This document shows positions 35,754 through 47,822 of a DNA stretch of 64,000 nt, one piece after another. Under the pieces are notes generated by a model. The model was not told the origin of the DNA. It did not search any database and saw nothing but the letters and a program-made list of their open reading frames with translations. Source of the stretch: Boswellia sacra. Lineage: Eukaryota; Streptophyta; Magnoliopsida; Sapindales; Burseraceae. How positions within the stretch are numbered: the stretch's first letter is position 1; each line of letters opens with the position of its first letter. Made by a program: the position numbers and the translations under genes. The stretch is from contig SNVD02008008.1 in assembly GCA_013180625.2 (NCBI GenBank), forward strand, positions 186,001 to 250,000, given 5' to 3'.

Positions 35754-36401
35754 ATGGCTTCTTGGAAAACTTCAACTGCGATTTTGGCTCTCTTCTTCTT
35801 GTTGATGTTTACCTTCCCTGAGACGGAAGCCAAAAGAGTAGTGAGAGTCCTAAACTTACCCAAAACAGTCGATGATGATGATGATCCTAGTCCATACAAA
35901 ATTCGAAGAGTCTTTAAAGACATAGAAGCAATTGTAGTTGGAGGCCATGAAAATTCTTGGACAAACCCACCATCTGTTAATTATCTCGATCAATGGTCCA
36001 GAAAAACTGATTTTGCAGTTTGCGATTCTCTAAGTAAATTACACATATCTTAATATCATCTATAACTTTGTTTTCTTTTAATTTCTTTCATAGAACTGAT
36101 CTCTCCATACATTTAACTTCTCTTTCCGAGTGTTTTTGCAGTCTTTAAGCACGATGGAAATCGTGACCCGGTGCTTCAAGTGAGCCAAGAGAACTATGAA
36201 GCCTGCAATACAACGTACCCCATTAAAGAATACAAAGAAGGTAACACCAAGATTGAACTAAGCCGTCAAGGAATATTCTACTTTATTAGTGGAGCTGAAG
36301 GGCACTGTGAAAAAGGACAGAAAGTGCGAGTCTTAGTATTATTCGATTTTGTTCATTATGTGGCATGGAGAGATGAGAGGACTAGAAAGTTCATGTCATG
36401 A
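35754..36401 (+). CDS. Early nodulin-like phytocyanin protein, secreted (array member A)
   Basis: Two exons (35754-36033, 36142-36401) encode 179 aa. Residues 1-26 form a signal peptide (MASWKTSTAILALFFLLMFT, ...TEA). Residues 27-59 form an unusual linker with KRVVRV and a run of five Asp. A plastocyanin-like domain follows: VVGGHENSW, DQW, DFAVCDSL, VLQVSQENYEACNT, YKEGNTKIELSRQG and FYFISGAEGHCEKGQKV. Cys in EACNT and GHC form the family disulphide. Of the copper ligands, the first His and the Cys (FIS) are missing, as in ENODLs, so copper binding is not expected. VGDSL of the paralog reads VCDSL here, adding an unpaired Cys. There is no Pro-rich tail or GPI signal: the protein stops soon after the domain. 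The start is the Met opening the conserved MASWKTS; an upstream in-frame Met would precede a poorer signal peptide. Likely extracellular; role unknown. Confidence 0.85.
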
Positions 36402-37679
36402 GAGATGAGACTGAACCAAGAGAATCGTTTGGGTAGAGAACTATGGGTTGCAAGGACAAAATATTTTGAATAATATTGATATCTCCATTCAATATAGAAG
36501 GGTTTTAAATTAATTTCGTCGGCTATTGACCGATTTAGGAACATTGTATTCAATTACCTATTTTTGGATAATTATCTCTATATCTTAAAAGTGTTTTTAA
36601 TTTAATTTGCTATCTTTTGATTGATTAACTTGATTGTATTGTGTTACTCTTTTGATATGGATTATCTGCTTTCTGAAAAGTGGTGTTATTTGATCTTTGG
36701 ACTCTTTTGCTAAATAAATTTCGTCAAATAAAAATTCATGTTGGTCTCTTTTTGAGCAAGCATATTCAATGATTTAGTTATTTGGCAATAAGATAAAGAT
36801 TGGATAAGAGATATAATAGGATAGATAAGAGAACTCGATTAATATTTCATAGCACTATTCTTTATATTCTTCCCATCTCATATTGACATCAATTTTTAAC
36901 TAAATCAATTAATATAATTTCTTAATTTACTATTTTCTTTACTTAACAACTTGTATTTAAGAAAATATGAAATGTAGTTTTATGGAGAATAGTCAACAAT
37001 TTTATTGAAGATAAATACATTAAGAATAATTCTATATGCATGAAATTCCAATTTGATTTTTTTTTTTGTCTAGAGGACTCCCAATTACCGTCATTTTACA
37101 GAAAATGCGGGGCTAAACTTGATAATGATGAAAATCTTAAGAAACAAGCTTTGCATTTATGGTCTTCATATATATGTGTGGATCATAATATAAACCTTTA
37201 TGATGAAAACCATTAATCATGAGGATTTTTGCGAAAATATAAATTATGCCCCCATTTTATGGGTCTCTTCAAAATTTCATTTTCCCCAACTTTTCGCATG
37301 TCATGACCCTCTTGACAAAGGAAAGACCAAATTGCCTTTTTTTATTCTTTCCTCTTTCCTTAATATTCTCAATCTCTCTCATCGCCGCTCCATTGAATAA
37401 CCGTCACTTCACTTTGCTTGGACAAGAATCAAATTTTGTTTTGTTCTCAGAAGACAACAAAAAAAAACCCATTCACTCTTGTGTAAGAGAAGAGTAGTTG
37501 CAATATTGGAAGATAGGAAGGAAAAGGAGATATCATTTGCTTTGAATCAAACTTGGGCATCAACATAATGTAAGATTGATTGCATTCTAATTTATATTTT
37601 AATTGACAACTAAAATTATGTTGATTTTGGAATCTTGAGATGGGATGAAAATGGTGGAATCAGTTGGAGGTTAAAGATG

Positions 37680-37925
37680 ATAGTCGACATCAGACGTCCG
37701 TTGGACACTATCTAACAATCATTTAGCAAACTCTGTCAACATCGAACACTGTTTAATAGATATCTGTGGAATGTTGTTGGATGTTATATACTGTCTAATA
37801 GACATCTGTTGAACCATATTGGATGTCGAACACAATCTAACAGATCTTTGTCGAATATTGTTAGACATCGACACTGTCCGATACACTTTTATCAAATACT
37901 GATGGATAATAGACACCAGTCTAGA
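37680..37925. repeat. Degenerate array downstream of ENODL block A
   Basis: Imperfect units of roughly 45-55 bp are built on ACATCTGTCGAA, ATTGTTGGATGTCGAACAC and GTCTAATAGA. There are about four to five units. The homologous array in block B is at 49857-50165. Confidence 0.7.
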
Positions 37926-38169
37926 AATGATTTTTAGTTATCAACTTTCATCTCCAACATGATTTCAGTGAAAGAATACAACATTCATACATAAAAAAAA
38001 AAAAAAAATGCATTACTAAGCTCATGCTAAGTGTTTTGAATAAAGCAATGTTAAAAACCTAAGAATTTTATGAAAGTCTAAGGGAAAGAAGCCAAAGTGG
38101 AAATGAGTTAATATGAAGGTTGAAGGATTGGAGGTTGTAATGGAAAGAAGGGTAATTTTCAGCATTTTC

Positions 38170-39495
38170 TTGGCTTAGAGGGTCATGGTATACAAATATT
38201 TGGGAAGGGGTTTATTATTAAAAGAGACTCCTAAAATGGGGCATTTGTAGAGTTTCCAAGATCTTTTACCAACTAACTTTGTTAAATTATCTAGGAACAA
38301 AAGCCAAGCAAAACAAACGCGGATTTCTCTGATAAAATATACTGCTTGTATCCAAAACCAAATTAGCCCCATCAGCAAAATGCAATATCATTGTGGGAAA
38401 GCCAATCAAATCTTTGACCTTCCTATACCAGCACAACTTCCACTGCTCTGTGTCATCATCAGAAATCCTCAGCCGAATTCTTCACCGAGATTCGCAATTT
38501 CGAATACACTTCCAAGTTTTCGTATACACTTCTGAGTAGCCAGGTCAATAGGGTAACCCTCTCCATGATTATTTGACTGTTGCCTCTTGATGTTTTCTTG
38601 AAGTCATCTAGATCAATGTCTAACATTTTCTCCCTTATATTATATGATGCCCTCAAAGATTATATAGGAGCAGCCCTCAATAACGAGAGGAGTTGAATCT
38701 CCATCAACCATAGAGCCCCCACCTATAATTAATTTGTTACGGCTATAAGCGCCAACAAATATGTTACCAACACAGTAGGAAAATTGAGTTTAACAATTCG
38801 ACTGAAGAGAATTTGGGTCTGTGACTCGAAAGTCCAACAACTCCAGTAATTTTTTTAGATTGAAAAGCATGGTCGAGTCACGGCACCCAACATCTATATC
38901 CTTTGCCTAAAAAAAATCGTCATCTAATATACTAAGTGAACTTCTCTGTATCAAGGATTCCGCTTGATTGGACACGATTTTGTATATATTTTGCTACGTA
39001 GTTGCAGCGATCAGGGAAGATGGTGCAATTATTTTTGCAGTAGTACCCCTCGTTACATGGCAAAAATTTTATGTTAATTACTTCTAAAAATTATAGCTGG
39101 CCTCATCACCATTTCAGTTAACCGATGTAAGGTCACTGCCACGATCCATGATGTTGAGCTGTGGAAAGGGGTGGCTTGCCAACGGATGACCTTACATAAT
39201 GTGCAATTTGGTCTAAAGCCGTTGAAGGACGAAGATTAAATCGAATACTGGGATCCTCAGAAGTAATTTGAGATAAATAGTTGAAAAAGGTTACTGAAGT
39301 GTGTAGGATTCGTTCAGCGAAGTGTTCAATTGTATTGTTGGGGATGTAAAATAGGGAATCATGGTGGAGGAGTTTTGCTACTAACCTCTTAGGATTGATG
39401 GGTGCAACAATCTCGTCATTTGTGTTGGTGATATTGGTAGTTGTTAAGGTGAGTTTGATACTTAAGAAAGTGATGATCGAGAGCAAACAGACCAT
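38170..39495 (-). pseudogene. Plant A1 aspartic protease (CDR1/nepenthesin-like) pseudogene
   Basis: Minus strand. The N-terminus opens MVCLLSIITFLSIKLTLTTT (signal peptide) and continues PKRLVAKLLHHDSLFY and HFAERILHTSV, typical of the CDR1-like propeptide. After a frame change near 39150 the first active-site motif reads MDRGSDLT, where the family has DTG or DTGSD, so Thr is replaced by Arg. Further on are VGNIFVGAYSRNKLIIGGGS, then DSTPLVIEGCSYIIFEGI, then MLDIDLDDFKKTSRGN. There the second DSG motif is gone. Near the end comes FADGANLVLDTSSIFYQRNP with several frame changes. Both catalytic motifs are destroyed and frames break repeatedly. A functional member would be a secreted protease of about 430 aa. 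Confidence 0.85.
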
Positions 39496-40080
39496 TTTTT
39501 TTTGGCTAAATAAGAGGTAAGAAGACGATAGGATGATGGGCAAAAGAAAATCTTGTCAACATAGGGAGGTAGGTTCGAAGGCTGCTTCAAGCATCTTATA
39601 TAGGGAAGGTCTACAGATGAACAATGTGATATTGAGTAGGTAAAATAGTAGCTGGAAGTTGCCAAGAATTTTGATAAAAATGTAAGAGCAATGAAATAAC
39701 AATCATAATGGCTCCATACTCGACGGAAAAAATATGTTTCATAATTCAAAGTTCAAGAAAAGACTATTTTTATTATATGTAGGATTGTGGCAGATGGGAA
39801 ATGATAATTAAGCTATTATACAATGTTTTTATCCACTCTTAATACATAACACTGCTATTATGAATTTTTTAATACAAATTTATTACTTTGATGTGCGATG
39901 TAATAATTGGGTAAGTGAATTACAAAAACTAATTATGTCATTAATTAGGATAATGATGTGGTAATTTGGTGATCATGCTTTGAAGTAACATTGGTTTGTA
40001 TAGAAAAGTTTATGGAAATAGTTTAAAAATGTAACACCACTCAATATACAATATGAATATGAATAATATTATGTATTATA

Positions 40081-40439
40081 TGATGAGCTCATGCATGGAG
40101 TTTCTAGATCCCTCCCATGTGAATGAGTTGAGTCAATGGAGGTAGGCACCTCCCATATGGTAAGTTAAGGTTAGGTGAACTACCCACCTAACTTTGTTGA
40201 AATTATATGCAGAATTTTCCTATAAATATGGGACAAATTCTGCATTGTTTATGTATCAGAGAAACTCTAGAGAGAGCTTGATTCAGAACCAGAGAGTTTT
40301 GAGAGTGTGAGAGAGCCAGGAGAGCTCCAGGAAATAGTTTAGGGGAGTTTTTGTGTAAATCTTGTATATTGATTTTCTCTGTTAATACAAGTTAATTTTC
40401 TCCCAAATTCTATTTTGAGTGTACATCGCATCCCCAACA
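40081..40439 (+). repeat. 5' LTR of the copia element
   Basis: It begins TGATGAGCTCATGCATGG and ends TCCCCAACA. It contains CCTATAAATATGGG as a likely TATA region near 40220-40235 and a GAGAGAGCC-rich leader. Confidence 0.95.
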
Positions 40440-40441
40440 AG

Positions 40442-40454
40442 TGGTATCAGAGCC
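40442..40454 (+). promoter_or_regulatory. Primer-binding site (initiator tRNA-Met type)
   Basis: TGGTATCAGAGCC lies two bases after the 5' LTR, the usual copia first-strand priming site. Confidence 0.9.
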
Positions 40455-41182
40455 TCGTTGAGCTCCTAGAACATCAGAACAGAGAGAAAAAATTTAGAGA
40501 AAATTAGTCCCCTGTTTCTGGAAAATTGCGAATTTTCGGAAAGTGTTCGAATTCCGAATTTGAAGTGTCCAGTGTGTTCGTGACGTCGTGTTGATCATTC
40601 TGCAATTTTTCGGTGATCGATCCGACGTCCAGAGAAGCCGCACGCGCTGCACGCGCCACCAGCCTGCACTGCGAGTGGGCTTCACTAGCCTCACTCGCCA
40701 CACGCGCGTCTCAAGGAAGAAGACGACCCACGTCAACGCCACATCATCCGCCACGTAAGCACACATTTGCCACGCCAGCGACCATGTCAGTATAGCCACG
40801 TCAGCAGAGCCACGTCATCGACACGTGTCCAGACGCTGCCACGTCAGCATATCTTTCTGAAATTCGTTTGGCCCCTGTATTTTCGAGTAATTATTTATGA
40901 CCCCCTAAATTTGTAAAATTTTCATTTTAGTCCTTAGAAAATTTATGGCCCCTGTAACTCTGGTTAATGACATTATGCCCCCTTTTAGTTTCTGAAATTT
41001 CAGTTTAGTCCTTAAGAAATTTCAGTTTAGTCCTTAGAATTTCCAAGCTTCGTATTTATTGCATAAAAAGAATTTTTGAGCCCCGGAAGAGGCTATTCCA
41101 CCATTTTTAACCGTTCCGCACGTAACGGTAGGCTCAGATTTTTGAAATTCAATTTTCATTTTAGTGAATTAATTATTCTAAA

Positions 41183-44100
41183 ATGGAAGAATCATCCGGA
41201 GCCATGATTAAATTGACTACTACCAATTACACACTATGGAGACCCAGGATGGAGGATCTCCTTAGTTGTAAGGATCTATATGATCCTATAGAATTTCAAG
41301 GGCAGAGACCTGAGACAGAAAAAGAGGCAGAGTGGAAGAAAATTAACAGAAAATGCATCGGTCAGATCAGGCAATGGATCGACCACAGTGTCTTCCACTA
41401 TGTAGCCAAGGAAACAGATGCATATTCTCTATGGACAAAATTAGAGAGTATGTATCAAGCCAAGTCAGCACGGAACAAAGCCATCCTGATGAGACGGCTT
41501 GTAAACTTGAAGTTGCGGAGCGGAACTCCCGTAGCAGAACATATAAGTGAGTTCCAGAACTTGGTGAATCAGTTGACAGCAGTCGAGTTACAGCTTGGAG
41601 ACGAAGAACAAGCCCTTCTACTTCTCAGTTCCCTTCTAGATTCATAGGAGACGTTAGTGGTCTCCATCAGTAATTCAGCACCCGGAGACAAACTTACCTT
41701 GTCAATGGTTAAGGATGCCTTGATGAACGAGGAGGCGAGAAGAAAATATACAGGCGCCAGTCAAGATGAAGCCTACATAATGGAGAATCGAGGAAGGCAG
41801 TCTCGAGGTGAAGACTGGAGAAGAGGTAGATCGACAAACAGAAGGGGCAGGTCAATAGATGGGCGGAGACCCACCTACAAATGCTATCACTGTGGCAAAG
41901 AGGGTCACATGAAGAAAAACTGTTGCAGTCTTCAGAAGCAGAACCAGGAGAGTTCACAAGCATAAAGTAGTGAAGAACCACGAGTCACTGTTATAGAAGA
42001 TGTGACCATTTGTGCAGAAGAGACGTGCTTCCACACAGCAGATCAAGGAATAGAATGGGTATTAGACACAGCAGCTTCCTGCCACGTCACTCCTTGCAGA
42101 GAGGTCTTCACCACGTACAAAGTAGGAGACTTTGGGATAGTGAAGATGGGAAATAACAGCACTACCAGAATTATGGAAATTGGCGATATTCAATTCCAAA
42201 CGAAAGTCGGATGCAAAATAACTTTGAAAGACGTTCATCATGTGAGATCTTCGACTCAACTTGCTCTCGGTAAAAGCCTTTGATCAGCAAGGTTATGAGA
42301 GCTACTTCACCAATGGTACATGGAAGATGTTGAAAGGGGTCATGGTGGTTGCTCGAGGTAAATTATATGATAATCTTTACAGGACCCATGTAAAGATAAA
42401 CGGAGAGAGTCTTCATGTAGCAGAGTATATGGTACCTCTGGATTTGTGGCATAAAAAGCTCGGTCACATGGGTGAGAAGGTTTTATCAACCCTCCAGAAG
42501 AAGAAGCTGATCATTGTTTCCAAGGATGCAGTGTCTCATCCTTGCGACTATTGTTTGTACGGGAAACAACGGAGGGTGTCATTCAGCTCCTCATCAGTGA
42601 AGAAATAAAAGTTGTTGGAGCTAGTACACAGTGATGTATGCGGACCTCTCGAAGTGGAAAGTCTAGGCGGTAAAAGGTAATTCTTGACCTGTATTGATGA
42701 TGCATCTCAGAAAGTGTGGGTGTACTTCCTCAAGACGAAGGATGAAGTTCTGGAGAAGTTCAAGGAGTTTCACGTCATGGTAGAACGTGAAACAGGTAAG
42801 AAATTAAAATGTCTCCGGTCAGATAATGGAGGCGAGTATACCTCTAGAGAGTTCAATGCTTACTGTCGGAGATATGGCATTCGACATGAAAGAACGGTCC
42901 CACGCACACCACAGCACAATGGAGTGGCCGAGAGGATGAATCGAACCATCATGGAACGGGTCAGGAGCATGCTCAGATTAGCTAAGTTACCCAAGCCATT
43001 CTGGGGGGAGGCAGTTCGTATCGCCTGTTACTTAATCAACAGAACTCCATCAGTACCACTAAACTTCGAGATTCCAGAAAAGGTATGGTCTAATAAAAAG
43101 CCCTCCTACAATCATTTGAAAGTGTTTAGTTGTTTAGCCTTCGTACATGTATCCAAGGAGCTCAGATAGAAGCTCGATGCAAGAACTGTACCATGTATCT
43201 TCATCGGTTATGGAGATGAAGAATTCGGATACAGATTATGGGATCCCAAAGAAAAGAAAGTCATCTGGAGTAGAGATGTCGTATTCCATGAAGACCAAAC
43301 ATATGAAGACGCTGAAAAGACAACAATATCTAAAAATCCCACTAGCAGTGCCCCAGATATTGTTGCAGATTCAACACCAAATGCCACAAGAAATGATGAA
43401 GTACTAGAAAAAATTCCAGAAGCAGATCAGGAGGAGGAAAATGAAGAGATTGCTGAGCCGGGGGAGCCACAATTACCTGTTGAAGCTGTTGTACCTCCTG
43501 GAAATGAAGAATCTCAGCTACGACGATTTGAGCGAGGTCGGATTCCGTCGAGGAGATATCCGAAATCAGAGTATACACTGCTTACTGATGAGGGGGAGCC
43601 AGAAAGCTTTCGTGAAGCATTATCTCATCCAGATAAAGAACGATGGCTGCATGCAATGCGAGATGAGATGAATTCTCTAGAGAAGAATAAAACTTATGAA
43701 CTGGTCAAGCTCCCAGACGGAAAGAAGGCACTGAAGAACAAGTGGGTATTCACGCTCAAGAAAGATGGAACAGGAAAGGTTATAAAGCATAAAGCCTAGT
43801 TGGTGGTAAAAGGATTCCTTCAGAAGAAAGGAATTGACTTTGATGAAATCTTCTCACCGGTAGTAAAAATGTCCTCAATCCACATCATCCTCGGATTGAC
43901 CGCAAGTCTTGATTTGGAGCTTGAACAGATGGATGTGAAGACAGCATTTCTTCATGGAGACTTGCATGAAGAAATCTATATGGAGCAGCCAGAAGGATTT
44001 GAGGTTCAAGGAAAAGAACACGTCGTGTGCAAGCTCAAAAAGAGCTTGTATGGCCTTAAGCAAGCACCAAGACAATGGTACAAGAAGTTTGACTCTTTCA

Positions 44101-45152
44101 TGGTGAGTCATGGGTACAAAAGAACCGCTGCAAACCAATGCGTCTACTTTCAGAAACTTCCAGGTGGAGACTTTGTTGCATTCATGTTATATGTGGATGA
44201 TATGTTGATCGTCAGGAAAGATGCAACAAAAATAAAACAGCTGAAGAAAGAACTTTCAAAAACCTTTGATATGAAGGACTTGGGACCAGCTCAGCAAATC
44301 TTAGGGATGCACATTCGTCGAGACAGGAAACAGAAGAAATTATGGCTGTCTCAGGAGAAATATGTTGAACGGGTGATTCAAAGTTTCAACATGGATGGTG
44401 CCAAGCCAGTTAGTGTACCACTGGCTAATCACTTCAAGCTGAGCAAGAGATCATGTCCCTCATCCAAGAAAGAGATAGAGGACATGACGTCGGTGCCCTA
44501 TTCTTCTACTGGAAGTTTGATGTATGCCATGGTGTGTATAAGGCCAGATATTGCTCATGCTGTTGGAGTCGTGAGTAGATTTCTTTCCAATACAGGGAAA
44601 GAACATTGGGAGGCAGTCAAGTGGATTCTTAGATACTTAAAAGGTACCTCGAAGATATGCTTGTGTTATGAGGGAGCTGATCCAATCTTGAAAGGCTATA
44701 CAGATTCAGATATGGCCGGAGATCCTGACAGTAGGAAATCTACATCAGGTTTTGTTTACACTTTTGCAGGGTGAGCTGTGTCATGGCAGTCAAGACTGCA
44801 GAAGTGTATTGCGCTATACACGACAGAGGCAGAATACATTGCCGCAGCGAAAGCTGGAAAGGAAATGTTGTGGTTGAAGCGGTTTCTCCAAGAACTTGGG
44901 ATCGAGCAAAAGGAGTACAAAGTACACTGTGACAGTCAAAGTGCTCTGGATCTGAGCAAGAATTCAGTGTACCATTCTCGAATGAAGCATATCGACATCC
45001 GCTATCATTGGATACGCGAGGTGATAGACAAGCAACTGTTGAAGCTTGTGAAGATTCATACTAAAGAGAATCCAGCCGACATGTTAACAAAAGTAGTCAC
45101 CAGAGACAAGCTAGAACTATGCAGAGACATAGTTGGACTAGAAGCTGTCTAA
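41183..45152 (+). pseudogene. Copia gag-pol polyprotein, inactivated
   Basis: One long reading frame would run from gag to RNase H. Gag opens MEESSGAMIKLTTTNYTLWR and carries the zinc knuckle CYHCGKEGHMKKNC (41881-41922). The protease has WVLDTAASCHVT (DTA rather than DSG). The pre-integrase zinc region is LWHKKLGHMG. The integrase keeps DNGGEYTS and PQHNGVAERMNRT. RT has QMDVKTAFLHGDLHEEIYME and YVDDM; RNase H has TEAEYIAA and the final ENPADMLTK. Stops lie at 41645, 41963, 42606, 42678, 43167, 43797 and 44772 (first base), and one frameshift lies at about 42262-42283. Protein text resembles the Tork/Tnt1 side of copia; that assignment is tentative. Confidence 0.92.
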
Positions 45153-45198
45153 TTACTTTTGTAGTTATCCCCTTTCACATGGGATGGAGGGCGAGAAT

Positions 45199-45557
45199 TG
45201 ATGAGCTCATGCATGGAGTTTCTAGATCCCTCCCATATGAATGAGTTGAGTCAATGGAGGTAGGCACCTCCCATATGGTAAGTCAAGGTTAGGTGAACTA
45301 CCCACCTAACTTTGTTGAAATTATATGCAGAATTTCCCTATAAATATGGGACGAATTCTGCCTTGTTTATGTATCAGAGAAACTCCAGAGAGAGTCCGAT
45401 TCAGAACCAGAGAGTTCTGAGAGTGTGAGAGAGCCAGAAGAGCTCCAGGAAATAGTTTAGGGGAGTTTTTGTGTAAATCTTGTATATGGATTTTCTCTGT
45501 TAATACAAGTTAATTTTCTACCAAATTCTGTTCTGAGTGTACATTGCATCCCCAACA
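45199..45557 (+). repeat. 3' LTR of the copia element
   Basis: Same length as the 5' LTR, with about 16 substitutions and no indels by eye. It is followed directly by the TTATA target duplication. Confidence 0.95.
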
Positions 45558-45639
45558 TTATAAGTCCATATTAAAATCTTTTTTTTCTTTGAATATTGAC
45601 TTATTGAGTGATGCATCATCAATTAGTATTTTCTAGCAC

Positions 45640-45765
45640 AATTCTTTATAAATTCTTCCCATCTCATATTGACATCAATTAACTAAACCAATTAATATAA
45701 GTTCTTGATTTATTTATTTTTTATTATGTCGCGTATTGTACATATAGAACTCCTTAGTTTTATAT
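45640..45765 (+). repeat. Remnant of an ENODL downstream block
   Basis: TTCTTTATAAATTCTTCCCATCTC, ATTGACATCAATTAACTAAA and TATAAGTTCTTGATTTA match 36860-36920 and 48950-49030. The remnant is cut at its right side by the foldback element starting at about 45778. Confidence 0.7.
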
Positions 45766-45777
45766 TTATTAAAAGAG

Positions 45778-46363
45778 TATTGTTATTGAAGCACCTCTAA
45801 AACTCTATCTAAGCCCCTCTTTTTATTTTTTTAAATTAAAAATCTATCTAAAAATCTAATTACTAAAAAGTCCTAAGAGATTCTCCTCTGCAACAAAAAT
45901 AGCACATGGACATGATAATTTAACTGTTCCGATTTTTCCTTCTCTCCAAAAGAAAAAAATGAATTCCCTAAACTCTATTAATAATCACATTAATACTTTA
46001 ATTACCATCAAGTTTTCTCTTCATTTTCCAGGAAAAAAAATCTATATAATGACTTTATAATTCTAAGTCTCTCTATTTCTGTTTTATTTAAGTTTCCTCT
46101 CCAATATGAGGCTTGTTGTACTCAATAAACTTGAATTAATTAATTCAGTATGGTTAACTTCCAGGATAGTTTCGGTTTATTGTCTATTGGTTTTCCAATT
46201 TGGCATTATTTTTTTATTGCTTTACTTTTAGTTTGCACTTGGAAGAATTCAGATATCAAAACATACTCATTTTGGTTTTTCTTATTTCTCAACTGTTATA
46301 TATTGCACAGTTTTTTGGTATGAAATCTGAATTTAACTTGTTCTCAAACTTCTGATCCTTTTA

Positions 46364-46423
<60 letters not shown>

Positions 46424-47689
46424 CTAAGACTTAGGCGCAATTTTTTTTTGTCCGGATTCAAAATAGGTCTAAATATATAAATCAAAATGGTATATTTTTT
46501 AATTTTAATATTCAAATTAAAATGTTTAAAAACTAATGATTTTACATATATATCATTATTTATATATATTATTTTCATTTGTGATTTTATTTCACATAGT
46601 AAAAATACTTACATATCAAAATTATTATGAATTTAATTTATTTAAATATGTATAATAGGGTAAAGAAGTTATTTTTTTCTGAAAGAAGTATGGTGACCAT
46701 AAAATAATTTTAAAATTATATAGAGAATTATAAAATAAAATTAGAAATAAATAATAATTTTTTAAAATTAAAATATTGGGCTATGTACAAGTTGGTCTTA
46801 TTTGAATTTGATAAGAGCATTAAGAGGACTAGAGTAGAAATAAATGATTCAAACATTTGAATTCAGGTCAAAGCTAAAAATTTTAGTTTTTTCATTCACA
46901 TAAAAATGTACTGATTAAATCTTAAGAAGAAATACATGATGAAAAGATTTGAAGATGAATAATAAGTTAAGGTCAGACTTCAACAAAAATAAAAAAATAA
47001 AAATCAACCTGTTAATTTAAGACACATTCATATGAATGGAAAAAGCTAAAATTTTTAGTTTTTATCTGAATGCAAATGTCTGAATTATTTATTACTCCTT
47101 TAATTCTCTTAAATACCTTATAAAATTTAATTATGACTAAGTTATATATATTCTAATATTTTAATTTTTGAACATTATTATTTATTTTTAATTTTAGATT
47201 ATAGTTCTCTAAATATTTTTAAAATTGTTTTATGGTTATTTAGCTTATTTATATATCAAATTATTTAAAAAAAATAAAAGAATAACTTCTTTACCTATTA
47301 TACACATTTAAATAAATTAAATTCATAATAAATATTGGTAATAAATATTTTTACTGTGTGAAATAAAATCACAAATGAAAATAGTATATATGAATAGAGA
47401 TATATGTATAAAACTATTAGTTTATAGATATTTCAATTCAGATATTAGAATAAAAAAATATAAATATGATGTTTATAGATTTCAAATAATAAAAAAAAAA
47501 TCGCCACTTAAATCTGGAAATTCTGCTGGGAGTTTCATTGAACCCCATAAAAATCATGCTTCAAATCAAAGAGAAGTGATAACAGGGTATTTATGGGATA
47601 AAAGAGAAACATTTATAAGATAATCTTTTCAAAAAATTTTTATTTAAGAAGGGACTTAGAAGAGTTTTAGTGGAGCTCACGTAACAATA
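45778..47689. mobile_element. Foldback-type DNA element with long inverted arms, about 1.9 kb
   Basis: Outer ends pair: TATTGTTATTGAAGCACCTC...AAAACTCT..CTAAGCCCCT on the left, against the reverse complement of the right end ATATTGTTACGTGAGCTCC...AAAACTCTTCTAAGTCCCT. A second, much longer pair of arms lies inside. The segment 46430-46930 matches the reverse complement of 47020-47510, with landmarks ATTTTCATTTGTGATTTTAT, TTATGAATTTAATTTATTTA and GGTAAAGAAGTTATT. A loop of roughly 100 bp separates the inner arms. No open frame of note. No target duplication could be fixed. The element may be a MULE- or foldback-type MITE with an extra 600 bp, including (AT)28, in the left arm. Confidence 0.65.
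46366..46421. repeat. (AT)28 microsatellite
   Basis: An uninterrupted AT run within the left arm of the foldback element. The minus-strand open frame over it translates to a Tyr-Ile repeat and is not a gene. Confidence 0.95.
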
Positions 47690-47719
47690 TTCCTTCAAAT
47701 TACGTAAGGAACGGTTGAG

Positions 47720-47735
47720 TTGGGCTGCCACCCAA
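47720..47735. promoter_or_regulatory. Promoter palindrome, variant (ENODL gene 47823)
   Basis: TTGGGC-TGCC-ACCCAA: same place (103 bp before the ATG) and same 6+4+6 spacing as the other copies, but one base of the right arm and three of four spacer bases are changed. A TATA-like TTATATAAAGATGCAAAACC follows at about 47769. Confidence 0.55.
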
Positions 47736-47822
47736 GCCAAATGCAGCCCCACGTCCTTCGGAGTTCTATTATATAAAGATGCAAAACCCTATGACCGGAG
47801 TTGATTTTTGGGTTGTATAATT

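Larger units (their letters stand above)
35640..38050 (+). repeat. ENODL tandem block A
   Basis: The promoter, gene and about 1.6 kb of downstream DNA are duplicated in block B (47700-50170). Shared landmarks include CTCTTTTGCTAAATAAATTT, TCCCATCTCATATTGACATC, ATGCATGAAATTCYAATTTG and the degenerate array at the end. Similarity is high but clearly not identical. Confidence 0.8.
40081..45557 (+). mobile_element. Copia LTR retrotransposon with 359-bp LTRs
   Basis: It is flanked by the perfect 5-bp duplication TTATA (40076-40080 and 45558-45562). The LTRs are 40081-40439 and 45199-45557, each 359 bp, TGATGAGCTC...CCCCAACA. By hand count they differ at about 16 positions (roughly 4-5%), so the insertion is not very recent. 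The primer-binding site TGGTATCAGAGCC at 40442 is complementary to initiator tRNA-Met. A polypurine tract (GGGATGGAGGGCGAGAAT) precedes the right LTR. Internal order is gag, protease, integrase, RT, RNase H, which defines copia. Confidence 0.97.

Noticed and set aside
37200..37400. Open frame with a counterpart at 49329-49553
   Set aside because: The DNA is homologous between blocks A and B, but the protein texts diverge by frame changes and no start is shared, so there is no sign of selection on a protein.
46333..46578. 81-codon minus-strand open frame with a Tyr-Ile repeat
   Set aside because: It reads through the (AT)28 microsatellite and an arm of the foldback element.
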